DNA from: Streptococcus mitis
Lineage (GTDB): Bacteria; Bacillota; Bacilli; Lactobacillales; Streptococcaceae
Assembly (NCBI RefSeq): GCF_003943935.1
Contig: NZ_RJOB01000004.1
Coordinates: 66,768 to 130,767 of the forward strand
Direction: 5' to 3'
Length of the DNA stretch: 64,000 nucleotides
Under the pieces are notes generated by a model, which worked only from the letters and a program-made list of their open reading frames with translations, did no database searches and was not told where the DNA came from. A program made the position numbers and the translations under genes. This document shows positions 55,456 through 64,000 of this stretch, in pieces. The stretch's first letter is position 1. Every line of letters begins with the position of its first letter.

Positions 55456-56297
55456 TATTTATATTTATCCTCCAATTGACTCATCCAAATACCAAGCCAG
55501 ATTCCCAGTGCAAAGAAGAAGGCGATGATGACATATCCAACAAGTGAAAGACCTGTGTATTGGATACTTTCAGCGTTTCCTGCATTTGGAATCAAGATCA
55601 AAAGGGTACTTGATAGGACGATACCGATGATAAAATGATAGACGCGTGAGTGGTAGTTATTTAAGGCATAATCCATCAATTTTGAAAAAATGATGAGAGT
55701 TGCACCTGCTCCGATTCCAATCGGGAAGAAGGTTCCCAAGAGGTCAAAGGTTTTAAAACCAGTCAACATGGGAGCATAGAGGCCTAAAATCAAAAGTAGA
55801 TTTGATGGACTGAGGCCAGGCACCAATACGCCAAGAGCTAGCAGTGCACCTGCTAGGACGAAATTAAGAAAGCTGGCACTTAAGATTCCAACGACAAAAT
55901 TTAAGGCATAGAGTCCTAATCCAGAAATGATAAAGGTTATCCAGAACCAAGCTAAATCAATCTTGTCTCGGTCAGATTCTCGAGTTGATTCTTTGAGGAG
56001 GCTAGGAATAGTACCAATGATGGCACCCGCAAAGCTCCATAAGACAAAGACCTGATAATTTTCAAGCAGGTATTCAATCGGGTAGGAAAATAAGCCGATT
56101 CCCAGAAGCATACCGATGGCAACTGGAATAAAGTACAAAACATTTTCTTTAAAGTCTTTAAAGGGATGGGCCAGAAAGCCAATCATCCGTTCATAAATTC
56201 CTAAGATTGCTGCTAGAACCCCTCCAGAAATTCCCGGTAGAATAAATCCGAGAGCAATCACAATCCCTTTAATAATGCGTGCTAACCATGAGAGCAT
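55455..56297 (-). CDS. popT: DUF368 membrane protein, polyprenyl-phosphate transporter PopT
   Basis: DUF368 proteins were recently identified as transporters (PopT) that return undecaprenyl phosphate, the wall lipid carrier, to the inner leaflet. The 280-residue protein has about eight hydrophobic segments. Two similar parts are visible: GFILPGISGGVLAAILGIYERM at the start (in two pieces) and ALGVLVPGLSPSNLLLILGLY in the middle, which are the inverted-repeat P-G-S/G motifs of the family. It heads the operon with ybaK and the phosphatase, has SD GGAGG, and lies downstream of the lysozyme-like gene on the same strand. Confidence 0.85.
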   Translation of the reverse strand: MLSWLARIIKGIVIALGFILPGISGGVLAAILGIYERMIGFLAHPFKDFKENVLYFIPVAIGMLLGIGLFSYPIEYLLENYQVFVLWSFAGAIIGTIPSLLKESTRESDRDKIDLAWFWITFIISGLGLYALNFVVGILSASFLNFVLAGALLALGVLVPGLSPSNLLLILGLYAPMLTGFKTFDLLGTFFPIGIGAGATLIIFSKLMDYALNNYHSRVYHFIIGIVLSSTLLILIPNAGNAESIQYTGLSLVGYVIIAFFFALGIWLGIWMSQLEDKYK

Positions 56298-56391
56298 ATA
56301 CTTCCTCCAACTATTTCTATTTCAAAAAATCCTTACTATATTGTATCACAATCAAACACAAAAAGAAAAAGCAAATGCTAAACAAATGCTT

Positions 56392-57192
56392 TTAAGGTTT
56401 TAAAAAGAGTTTTCTAAAGGTTTCTTCTTTGTTTTTTAAGGAAGAGATGACGTTGATATCCAAATCGTGGTCAAAGCCGGCAATTTTTCCTTTAGAAGTG
56501 TACTGGTGGATATCGTAATCTAAGTCCGTATTAGGTTTGCTTTCGAAAAATCCGGTATTTGAACCATAGGAGGGAATCCAAACAGAGGTAAACTTGCCTG
56601 TATCAATACTGTGTTCTTTCATGAAATAGACGCCAATGTAGATTCCGATATTTTTAGCACCAAGTGATTCTAGCTTCGCTCGAAAGGCTTCAATACCTTC
56701 GTTCATATTGGACATGGTTTTTTCTTCCACGTCTAGCCAATAGTAACTAGGGCTGTATGGTGAAGAGGCATTATAGAATACTTCAGCGGCTTTTTCCATT
56801 TCTTGGACATTTTTTCCAGCTAAATAAGCATAGACACCAACTGGGACATTTCGTTTTTGAAACTCCGTGATATGGGTTTTAAAGGCCTTATCTACCCCAT
56901 TAACAAAGGCAGCATCGTTCTCTTTGGACGTTTGAGCGCCACTATGGACGCGCACAATAGCTCCAGAAATGTTTTGGGACAGAGTATCGTAATTAATTTC
57001 CTCAGGACGCTGCCAACCAGAAACATCAATTACCGGTTTATCTATATTGTGTAGCGCTTGTGTTTCTACTTGCGCGATATTTGACTTTGTTTTTACAGGA
57101 TGGTCCTCAAAACGAGGGCGATTCAGGATTAAAATGAAAATCATAATCCCAAAAAAACCAAATAAAATAAGCGGATTAATTTTCTTTCTCAT
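56392..57192 (-). CDS. GH25 lysozyme-like membrane-anchored protein
   Basis: Glycoside hydrolase family 25 enzymes cut the MurNAc-GlcNAc bond of peptidoglycan. The 266-residue protein begins with one membrane anchor (about residues 8-24), then a short stalk, then the GH25 barrel from residue 53: VIDVSGWQRPEEINYDTL with the catalytic aspartate region, VRVHSGAQTSKENDAAFV, GVYAYLA, and SYYWLDVEEKTM with the second acidic pair (DxE). No choline-binding repeats, unlike the pneumococcal LytC. It is minus-strand and divergent from glmU, with a hairpin at its 3' end. Confidence 0.88.
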   Translation of the reverse strand: MRKKINPLILFGFFGIMIFILILNRPRFEDHPVKTKSNIAQVETQALHNIDKPVIDVSGWQRPEEINYDTLSQNISGAIVRVHSGAQTSKENDAAFVNGVDKAFKTHITEFQKRNVPVGVYAYLAGKNVQEMEKAAEVFYNASSPYSPSYYWLDVEEKTMSNMNEGIEAFRAKLESLGAKNIGIYIGVYFMKEHSIDTGKFTSVWIPSYGSNTGFFESKPNTDLDYDIHQYTSKGKIAGFDHDLDINVISSLKNKEETFRKLFLKP

Positions 57193-57307
57193 ATCTCATA
57201 ATTTTACCTTAAAAATGAAAAAAAATCAAAAAAAATATTCAAAAAAATGGGTCAAGAAAGGACTTTAGAGCATTTTTTCATTCAAGAGCGCGGAATGATT
57301 TGAAATA

Positions 57308-57316
57308 TGGTATAAT
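57308..57316 (+). promoter_or_regulatory. Promoter of the glmU operon
   Basis: Extended -10 TGGTATAAT (hexamer 57311-57316), 31 bases before glmU. The -35 region is AT-rich and weak. Confidence 0.6.
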
Positions 57317-57332
57317 AAAAGGGAATTTCTAG

Positions 57333-58727
<1,395 letters not shown>

Positions 58728-58736
58728 GAGCCTATC

Positions 58737-59282
58737 ATGGAATTTGAAGAAAAAACGCTTAGCCGAAAAGAAATCTATCAAGGACCAATATTTAAACTGG
58801 TTCAAGATCAGGTTGAATTACCAGAAGGCAAAGGAGTTGCCCAACGGGATTTGATTTTCCACAATGGAGCTGTCTGTGTTTTAGCAGTAACGGATGAGAA
58901 AAAACTCATCTTGGTCAAGCAGTACCGCAAGGCCATCGAGGCTGTCTCTTACGAAATTCCAGCCGGAAAGTTGGAAGTAGGAGAAAACACAGACCCTGTC
59001 GCAGCAGCCCTGCGTGAACTAGAGGAAGAAACATCCTATACAGGGAAGTTAGAACTCTTGTACGATTTTTATTCAGCTATTGGCTTCTGTAATGAAAAGT
59101 TAAAACTTTACCTAGCAAGCGATTTGACAAAGGTGGAAAATCCGCGTCCGCAGGATGAAGATGAGACCTTGGAAGTCCTTGAAGTGAGCCTAGAAGAAGC
59201 TAAGGAATTGATCCAATCAGGTCATATCTGTGATGCCAAGACAATTATGGCTGTTCAGTATTGGGAATTGCACAAAAAATAG
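58737..59282 (+). CDS. NUDIX hydrolase, ADP-ribose pyrophosphatase type
   Basis: A 181-residue NUDIX enzyme that probably cleaves ADP-ribose or similar nucleoside diphosphates. The Nudix box is about residues 93-115 ([18 protein letters not shown] ending in EETSYTG), with the REx2EE residues present (RELEEE). It starts 9 bases after glmU and shares its transcript. The substrate is not certain; this is the ADP-ribose pyrophosphatase-like (NudF) group by length and the GKLEVGEN context. Confidence 0.9.
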   Translation: MEFEEKTLSRKEIYQGPIFKLVQDQVELPEGKGVAQRDLIFHNGAVCVLAVTDEKKLILVKQYRKAIEAVSYEIPAGKLEVGENTDPVAAALRELEEETSYTGKLELLYDFYSAIGFCNEKLKLYLASDLTKVENPRPQDEDETLEVLEVSLEEAKELIQSGHICDAKTIMAVQYWELHKK

Positions 59283-59293
59283 AGGAGGTCAGT

Positions 59294-59605
59294 ATGGGTA
59301 AACCTTTATTAACGGATGAAATGATTGAAAGGGCTAATAGAGGCGAAAAAATTTCAGGTCCTCCTTTACTTGATGACGAGGAAACCAAGATTTTACCAAC
59401 CTCTTCTTCCCGTTTTGGTTATGCCAATCCTAAGGATCATGGTTTTAGCCAGGAAACCTTGAAGATTCAGGTCGAACCGTCTATTCATAAAAGCCGTCGC
59501 ATTGAAAATACCAAGAGAAATATCTTCAATTCTAAATTGAATAAAATATTATTTGCAGTCATCTTTCTCTTGATTTTGCTTGTCTTAGCAATGAAACTTT
59601 TGTAA
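59294..59605 (+). CDS. macP: MacP, activator of class A PBP2a
   Basis: MacP is a pneumococcal membrane protein at midcell that activates the peptidoglycan synthase PBP2a and is phosphorylated by the kinase StkP. The 103-residue protein has a cytoplasmic part ([16 protein letters not shown], then [12 protein letters not shown] with a threonine at residue 31, near the reported site) and one C-terminal membrane helix ([19 protein letters not shown]). The start at 59294 has SD GAGGAGG. It sits 11 bases after the NUDIX gene and is part of the glmU operon. Confidence 0.88.
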   Translation: MGKPLLTDEMIERANRGEKISGPPLLDDEETKILPTSSSRFGYANPKDHGFSQETLKIQVEPSIHKSRRIENTKRNIFNSKLNKILFAVIFLLILLVLAMKLL

Positions 59606-59621
59606 TAGAAAAGGAATTGAA

Positions 59622-60314
59622 ATGAAAATAGGAATTATAGCTGCTATGCCAGAAGAACTGGCTTATCTGGTCCAGCATTTAGACAATGCCCAAGAGCAAA
59701 TTGTTTTGGGGAATACCTATCATACAGGAACCATTGCTTCGCATGAAGTTGTTCTTGTAGAAAGTGGAATTGGTAAAGTCATGTCTGCTATGAGTGTGGC
59801 GATTTTGGCTGATCATTTCCAAGTGGATGCTTTGATTAACACAGGATCTGCTGGGGCAGTAGCAGAGGGTATTTCTGTTGGGGATGTTGTGATTGCTGAC
59901 AAATTAGCCTATCATGATGTGGATGTCACAGCTTTTGGCTATGCTTATGGACAAATGGCGCAACAACCACTTTATTTCGAATCAGATAAAACCTTTGTTG
60001 CTAAAATTCAAGAGAGTTTATCTCAATTGGACCAAAACTGGCATCTTGGTTTGATTGCTACAGGAGATAGTTTTGTTGCAGGAAATGACAAGATAGAAGC
60101 GATTAAGTCTCATTTTCCAGAAGTTTTAGCCGTGGAGATGGAGGGGGCAGCTATTGCTCAGGCGGCGCATGCCCTTAATCTTCCAGTTTTAGTTATTCGA
60201 GCTATGAGTGATAATGCCAACCATGAAGCAAACATCTCTTTTGATGAGTTTATTATCGACGCGGGACGTCGCTCTGCCCAAGTCTTATTAGCCTTTTTGA
60301 AGGCCTTAAATTAA
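59622..60314 (+). CDS. mtnN: 5'-methylthioadenosine/S-adenosylhomocysteine nucleosidase
   Basis: MtnN (Pfs) cleaves adenine from MTA and SAH; in the LuxS pathway it makes S-ribosylhomocysteine. The 230-residue protein has the nucleoside phosphorylase-like fold: IGIIAAMPEELAYLVQHL at the start, VLVESGIGKVMSAMS, GSAGAVAEGISVGDVV, and near the end the catalytic VEMEGAAIAQAAHALN with IRAMSDNANHEA (glutamate and aspartate). 16 bases after macP, so it belongs to the same operon. Full length. Confidence 0.96.
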   Translation: MKIGIIAAMPEELAYLVQHLDNAQEQIVLGNTYHTGTIASHEVVLVESGIGKVMSAMSVAILADHFQVDALINTGSAGAVAEGISVGDVVIADKLAYHDVDVTAFGYAYGQMAQQPLYFESDKTFVAKIQESLSQLDQNWHLGLIATGDSFVAGNDKIEAIKSHFPEVLAVEMEGAAIAQAAHALNLPVLVIRAMSDNANHEANISFDEFIIDAGRRSAQVLLAFLKALN

Positions 60315-60390
60315 GCGAAAATTTGACAGTTTTTCTAGCTTATGATAAGATTTAAGTAAAGAAAAGCTAGAAAACGTTTCAGAGGATATT

Positions 60391-60882
60391 ATGAGTATTG
60401 AAATGACCGTCAGTGAGATTGCAGAGGTCTTAGGATTATCTCGCCAAGCAATCAATAACCGTGTCAAAGAATTACCAGAAGAAGACACAGATAAAAATGA
60501 CAAAGGGGTAACAGTAGTTACTAGAAGCGGCTTGATTAAGCTAGAAGAAATCTATAAAAAAACGATTTTTGAAGATGAGCCTGTCAGTGAAGATGTCAAG
60601 CAGCGTGAATTGATGGAGATTCTAGTTGATGAGAAGAATGCAGAAATTCTCCGTCTTTATGAACAATTAAAAGCCAAGGATCGTCAGTTATCAGAAAAAG
60701 ACGAGCAGATGCGTATCAAAGACCGTCAGATTGCTGAGAAAGACAAACAACTCGATCAGCAACAACAATTGACCCTTCAAGCCATGAAGGATCAAGAAAA
60801 TCTCAAGCTAGAGCTGGACCAAGCAAAAGAAGAAGTCCAATCAACTAAGAAAGGCTTTTTTGCTCGTTTATTTGGAAGATAA
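60391..60882 (+). CDS. rocS: Chromosome segregation regulator RocS
   Basis: RocS is a DNA- and membrane-binding protein of pneumococcus that links chromosome segregation with capsule and division. The 163-residue protein matches: an N-terminal helix-turn-helix (VSEIAEVLGLSRQAINNRV, residues 7-25), a long coiled coil with repeated DRQ/EKD blocks (about residues 70-150), and a C-terminal amphipathic helix KKGFFARLFGR. This helix-coil-amphipathic plan is as reported for RocS. It lies in the glmU-macP-mtnN neighbourhood and is closed by a terminator. Confidence 0.88.
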   Translation: MSIEMTVSEIAEVLGLSRQAINNRVKELPEEDTDKNDKGVTVVTRSGLIKLEEIYKKTIFEDEPVSEDVKQRELMEILVDEKNAEILRLYEQLKAKDRQLSEKDEQMRIKDRQIAEKDKQLDQQQQLTLQAMKDQENLKLELDQAKEEVQSTKKGFFARLFGR

Positions 60883-60887
60883 TCAAG

Positions 60888-60928
60888 GAGCTGTTTAGGT
60901 TATGTGCTAACCTAATGGCTTCTTTTAT
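60888..60928 (+). terminator. Terminator after rocS
   Basis: TTAGGTTA (60895-60902) pairs with TAACCTAA (60908-60915) around TGTGC, extended by further pairs, then TCTTTTATTT. Intrinsic terminator. Confidence 0.8.
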
Positions 60929-60988
60929 TTGTGAATAGTATAGTTGTTCAAATAAATAAGAAGATAGACAGTAGAGGAGAAGGATAGA

Positions 60989-61579
60989 ATGGAACGATTA
61001 GAAGATTACATTGCTTTCGATTTAGAATTTAATCAGCATGAAGGGCAAACACACTTGATTCAAGTATCGGCAGTGCGTTTTAGAGATGGTCAGGAAATCG
61101 ACGCCTATGATTCCTATGTCCATACTGGTGTGCCTCTAAAGAGTTTTATCAATGGATTGACGGGAATTACGGCCGAGACCTTAAAAGATGCTCCTCCAGT
61201 GGAGGAAGTTATAAAAGAATTCCAAGAGTTTGTGGGTTCTTTGCCGATGGTAGGTTACAATGCTGCTAAAAGTGATTTGCCTATTTTAGAGGACCATGGT
61301 TTAGACTACAGCCAGCAGTACAAGGTGGATCTGTATGATGAAGCTTTTGAACGTCGCAGTTCGGATTTACATGGTATTGCCAATCTCAAATTGCAAACTG
61401 TTGCCTCGTTTCTTGGATTTCAAGGTCAGTCCCATAATAGCTTGGAGGATGCTCGGATGACGGCGCGTGTTTACGAGTCCTTCTTAGAGTCAGATCAAGC
61501 TAGAGAATTGTTAGAGACAGAAAGTAGCCTATCAAACAATCCTTTTGGAGGCTTGGACTTGTCTCAATTATTTGACTAG
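60989..61579 (+). CDS. DnaQ-like 3'-5' exonuclease
   Basis: A 196-residue DEDDh exonuclease. The acidic motif I is AFDLEFNQHEGQTHLIQVSA (DxE near residue 11), motif II VGYNAAKSDLPIL, and motif III HNSLEDARMTARVY (H...D). These match the DnaQ/PolC proofreading fold. It starts with SD GAGGAGAAGG, after the terminator of rocS, and is followed by the GDPD gene after 8 bases. Substrate (DNA or RNA) not known. Confidence 0.9.
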   Translation: MERLEDYIAFDLEFNQHEGQTHLIQVSAVRFRDGQEIDAYDSYVHTGVPLKSFINGLTGITAETLKDAPPVEEVIKEFQEFVGSLPMVGYNAAKSDLPILEDHGLDYSQQYKVDLYDEAFERRSSDLHGIANLKLQTVASFLGFQGQSHNSLEDARMTARVYESFLESDQARELLETESSLSNNPFGGLDLSQLFD

Positions 61580-61587
61580 GAGTGCCT

Positions 61588-63351
61588 ATGAAATCTGAAA
61601 AACCTAAAAATCTAAGTTTTAGGAAAATCTACTTTAATCTAGATAAAATACTTTTTCTATTTTTCTTGACTTTCATGATGATTGAGTTTGTCTGGTTACC
61701 ATCAAATTCTTGGATTGCTGGACTTTTGCTCCGTCAGACAGGTTATCTCTTTCTATCCTACAACAATATTTTTGCCATTATAACGGGTTCTCCCTTTGTT
61801 AGTCTTGCTTTATTTATTCTGGTAATCGTTAATTTACTGATCGCCTATTACCAGATAGGACTTCTCTTTATTGGTGCTCGGCATTTATTATGTCATGAAA
61901 AGAGGACCTTGCTGGAGTACAGTCGCAAGGTCTTTCGACAAAGTTTCTTGTTTATGAAGCAAGTCACGCTTGCCAAGATAACCTTTATCTTCTTTTATGT
62001 CATGATGCTCTTTCCAGTGATTCGAAAGATTTTAAAGATTTACTACCTAAATAAAATTGTCATTCCGGACTTTATCATTGATTATATAGAAGACAAGTAT
62101 TGGCTAGTGGGTATAGTGGTTACTATTCTGGCTTTACTTCTGTTTTACATTTCAGTGCGTTTCATGTTTGCCCTCCCTCAGCTTTTATTTGAGAAGAAAA
62201 CAGTCAAAGAAGCTGTCAGATACAGTCTAGAGAAGACAAGAAAGCACTCCTGGTTTTATACTTGGAACTTGCTTTGGATTGTCGTCAAAACCTACCTATT
62301 TTTCATTCTTTTATTGATTCCAATATTAGCAAGTCAGGCACTGATGGATGGTCTGACCCACAAGGAATCTCTTGTTCTGGGAATTATCAACTTTGTCTTG
62401 ATTAAGAATTTCCACTATATAGCCTTGACTTACTTTCTTATTAAGTTTGTTTCCTTCTTAACGGGAGAAGAACTAGAAATTACACCAAGGAGAAAGAAAG
62501 ACCACTGGATGAGATGGGGAGTGATGGGCTGTGCTTGTATCTTTTTCGCTCTTGAGGGTTATGTTTATTTAGAAGCTCCAGTAGCCAATAAACCTTTAAT
62601 CATTTCTCACAGGGGAGTATCTAATAAGAATGGTGTGCAAAATACCGTCCAATCACTAGAAAAAACCGCTCAGTTATCTCCAGATTTCGTTGAGACAGAT
62701 GTTCAGGAAACAAAAGATGGTCAGTTTGTCATGATGCATGATGCCAATATTAAGAATCTGACAGGAGTTAATGCTAATCCACAGGATCTAACTTTGAAAG
62801 AATTAACCAAACTTGATATTTCAGAAAATGGTTATCATAGCAAGGTGTCCAGTTTTGATGACTATCTCAATAAAGCCAATGAATTGCATCAAAAACTCCT
62901 TATTGAGATTAAAACCAGTCGAAAAGATAGCCCAGATATGATGAAACGGTTTATGGAAAAATATGGAACGGTTCTTAAGCAGAATGGTCACCAAATGCAA
63001 TCCTTGGATTATCATGTGATTGACCAGGTTTTAGCCTACGATACTCAAATTCCAGTCTTTTTCATCCTACCTTATAATAGTATCTTTCCAAGAACCAAGG
63101 CTACAGGTTACACCATGGAGTATTCAACTTTAGATGAAAATTTTGTCAACAAGCTTTGGAATACCGATCAGAAATTGTACGTTTGGACCATCAATAGTTC
63201 AGAGTCCTTTGATAAATCAGTTCATTTGGGAGCAGATGGCATGATAACGGATGACTTGGAACTGATTCAAGACCAGGTTACCATTGCCCAAGAAGACCCA
63301 GAGTATACTGAATTGCTTTTCAAACAGGCCATGGAATTCTTTAATTTTTAG
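61588..63351 (+). CDS. Glycerophosphodiester phosphodiesterase with membrane domain
   Basis: A 587-residue two-domain protein. The N-terminal half has several membrane helices (WLPSNSWIAGLLLRQTGYLF and others up to about residue 330). The C-terminal half is the GDPD barrel from SHRGVSNKNGVQNTVQSLEK (residue about 341), FVETDVQETKDGQFVMMHD, and ends YVWTINSSESFDKSVHLGA plus DGMITDDLELIQ. The usual HRG...ENT contains QNT instead of ENT, so one metal-contacting glutamate may be replaced. The start is the ATG at 61588 (SD AGGAG, five bases). It probably degrades glycerophosphodiesters from lipids or teichoic acids. Confidence 0.88.
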   Translation: MKSEKPKNLSFRKIYFNLDKILFLFFLTFMMIEFVWLPSNSWIAGLLLRQTGYLFLSYNNIFAIITGSPFVSLALFILVIVNLLIAYYQIGLLFIGARHLLCHEKRTLLEYSRKVFRQSFLFMKQVTLAKITFIFFYVMMLFPVIRKILKIYYLNKIVIPDFIIDYIEDKYWLVGIVVTILALLLFYISVRFMFALPQLLFEKKTVKEAVRYSLEKTRKHSWFYTWNLLWIVVKTYLFFILLLIPILASQALMDGLTHKESLVLGIINFVLIKNFHYIALTYFLIKFVSFLTGEELEITPRRKKDHWMRWGVMGCACIFFALEGYVYLEAPVANKPLIISHRGVSNKNGVQNTVQSLEKTAQLSPDFVETDVQETKDGQFVMMHDANIKNLTGVNANPQDLTLKELTKLDISENGYHSKVSSFDDYLNKANELHQKLLIEIKTSRKDSPDMMKRFMEKYGTVLKQNGHQMQSLDYHVIDQVLAYDTQIPVFFILPYNSIFPRTKATGYTMEYSTLDENFVNKLWNTDQKLYVWTINSSESFDKSVHLGADGMITDDLELIQDQVTIAQEDPEYTELLFKQAMEFFNF

Positions 63352-63379
63352 TAAGCAAAAAACCACCTCTAAAATAGCA

Positions 63380-63422
63380 AAAAAACGAGCATTGTATCAG
63401 ATGGATATGCTCGTTTTCTTCT
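63380..63422 (+). terminator. Terminator after GDPD gene
   Basis: AAAACGAGCAT pairs perfectly with ATGCTCGTTTT and is followed by TCTTCTG. Strong stem of 11 pairs. Confidence 0.85.
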
Positions 63423-63436
63423 GTCCTAGTTTATGT

Positions 63437-63536
63437 AATAGATTGAATCTAGATTAGTACACCGTAGATACTAAACATTTTTAGAAATTAATTAGAGTTT
63501 CCTAATCGATTTGTTAATATCTTATGTTAATCTATT
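63437..63536. repeat. Decayed RUP-like element flanked by TA
   Basis: About 98 bp between two TA dinucleotides (63436-63437 and 63536-63537), with inverted ends ATAGATT / AATCTAT. Its inner parts TTTCCTAATCGATTTGTTAA and TTGAATCTAGATTAG resemble the reverse complement of the RUP at 50,336. It therefore looks like a second, more diverged RUP in the opposite orientation, at a TA target site. Confidence 0.55.
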
Positions 63537-63628
63537 ATAATTAAAAAACAACAAAATAGAAATTAATATCTATGAAGTGGTTGAGATAGACTATTTATGT
63601 TAGATGTAAAAGGCTTACTAACTTCTGC

Positions 63629-63757
63629 ATGAAGAAGGATTTCGAATATAAGGTAAATGAAAAATGGATCTTGAGCTCCTTTGGGGCAGATGAGAGAGTA
63701 TTGTTGGCGCGTGCAAAGTTTATGTTAGAGACAAATAAGTTATCACAACATAGCTAG
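63629..63757 (+). pseudogene. Short frame, possible gene remnant
   Basis: A 42-codon frame (MKKDFEYKVNEKWILSSFG, then ARAKFMLETNKLSQHS) ends at TAG, with no recognisable ribosome binding site. An in-frame stop lies 42 bases before its ATG, and neighbouring frames contain stops. The text reads like part of a soluble protein rather than random sequence, so it may be a fragment of a lost gene. No family recognised. Confidence 0.25.
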
Positions 63758-63832
63758 GTTTCAATTTTATGAGTATGAATCTCATAAAATTGGTCAAGAA
63801 TCTACCCTCTAAAACATTAATTATACAAAAAC

Positions 63833-63884
63833 ACAGTCTCTCTTTGGCTTGATTGTGGTCAAGCCAAAGAGAGACTGTTTAGTT
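63833..63884. terminator. Strong terminator for the minus-strand gene at the right edge
   Basis: ACAGTCTCTCTTTGGCTTGA (63833-63852) and its exact reverse complement (63859-63878) form a perfect 20-bp stem with a six-base loop. On the minus strand it is followed by GTTTTTG, so it ends the gene at 63,920. A T-rich run also follows on the plus strand. Confidence 0.9.
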
Positions 63885-63919
63885 TTATTTTTGAGTTAAT
63901 TTTTTCTTAAATCAAGTGC

Positions 63920-64000
63920 TTACTGAGGATTGCTTTTATTTTCTGAAGTTGGAGTATTGGATTGTTTTTCATTTTCATCGGCAGGTTTACTTGTGGCAGG
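63920..64000 (-). CDS. Unknown protein, C-terminal end only
   Basis: On the minus strand the last 26 codons read PATSKPADENEKQSN then TPTSENKSNPQ and a TAA at 63,920-63,922. The rest lies beyond the right edge. The tail is rich in Pro, Ser, Thr, Asn, Glu and Lys, as in the disordered ends of secreted proteins or lipoproteins. No LPxTG motif is present. The family cannot be given. A strong hairpin 42 bases downstream supports a real gene end. Confidence 0.65.
   Translation of the reverse strand, partial: PATSKPADENEKQSNTPTSENKSNPQ

Noticed and set aside
56370..56394. Independent terminator for GH25 gene
   Set aside because: AAAAGCA and TGCTTTT could pair around the stop codon, but the stem is short and A/T rich, so it is noted only in the GH25 entry as a hairpin.

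Overview
The window is a contiguous piece of a low-GC Gram-positive chromosome of the mitis group of Streptococcus, very close to S. pneumoniae (S. mitis or S. pseudopneumoniae are equally possible). Evidence: pneumococcal-type proteins throughout (PavA, PmrA, CoiA, ComEA/ComEC, CpoA, MacP, RocS, PpmA-type PrsA), two BOX elements, two probable RUP elements, and two com boxes (TACGAATA) for the competence sigma factor. No prophage, CRISPR array, tRNA, rRNA or intact insertion sequence was seen.

Layout. 1-4,054: end of proA, proC, a BOX element, then tmk-holB-yabA-rsmI (nucleotide supply, clamp loading, replication control, rRNA methylation). 4,055-9,229: a structured leader with a 49-nt tandem repeat before trmFO, then pyrH-frr, cvfB-yozE and phoH. 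9,286-16,202: ald (minus strand), a GNAT acetyltransferase, the late competence operon comEA-comEC behind a com box, then a decayed small-peptide gene followed by an ABC ATPase/permease pair. 16,203-20,122: infC-rpmI-rplT behind an L20-type attenuator leader, gloA, and pyrK-pyrD behind a PyrR attenuator. 20,197-31,618: pavA (minus), the closely packed series ybeY-dgkA-era-mutM-coaE-pmrA-rpmG, then secG, rnr-smpB-tehB, and coiA behind a second com box. 31,637-39,264: pepF, an O-methyltransferase, prsA, ftsW and ppc. 39,265-45,793: T-box leader, BOX and trpXYZ tryptophan transporter genes, then dnaG-rpoD and a MIP18 protein. 45,909-50,231: glycolipid synthases cpoA and GlcDAG synthase, small membrane proteins, obg. 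50,336-57,192: a RUP, an amino-acid ABC transporter, and minus-strand lysS, a histidine phosphatase, a YbaK deacylase, a DUF368/PopT lipid-carrier transporter and a GH25 lysozyme-like protein. 57,348-63,351: glmU, NUDIX, macP, mtnN, rocS, an exonuclease and a GDPD. 63,352-64,000: terminator, RUP and the 3' end of an unknown minus-strand gene.

Most of the window is housekeeping: replication, translation, pyrimidine synthesis, cell-envelope building and division. Accessory functions are natural transformation (DNA uptake by ComEA/ComEC, CoiA as a partner in recombination), drug efflux (PmrA) and the ABC pair next to the decayed peptide gene. Several leaders carry recognisable RNA control: PyrR, L20, a T-box probably for tryptophan, and an unexplained tandem-hairpin leader before trmFO.

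The most interesting places are the trmFO leader, the decayed peptide gene at about 14,160-14,406, a probable AUA start of infC, an apparently leaderless cpoA mRNA, the BOX inserted in the tryptophan T-box leader, and gene junctions (prsA-ftsW; obg-ABC-lysS) that as I remember them differ from reference pneumococci. Family assignments come from recognising the sequences by eye; no search was run.
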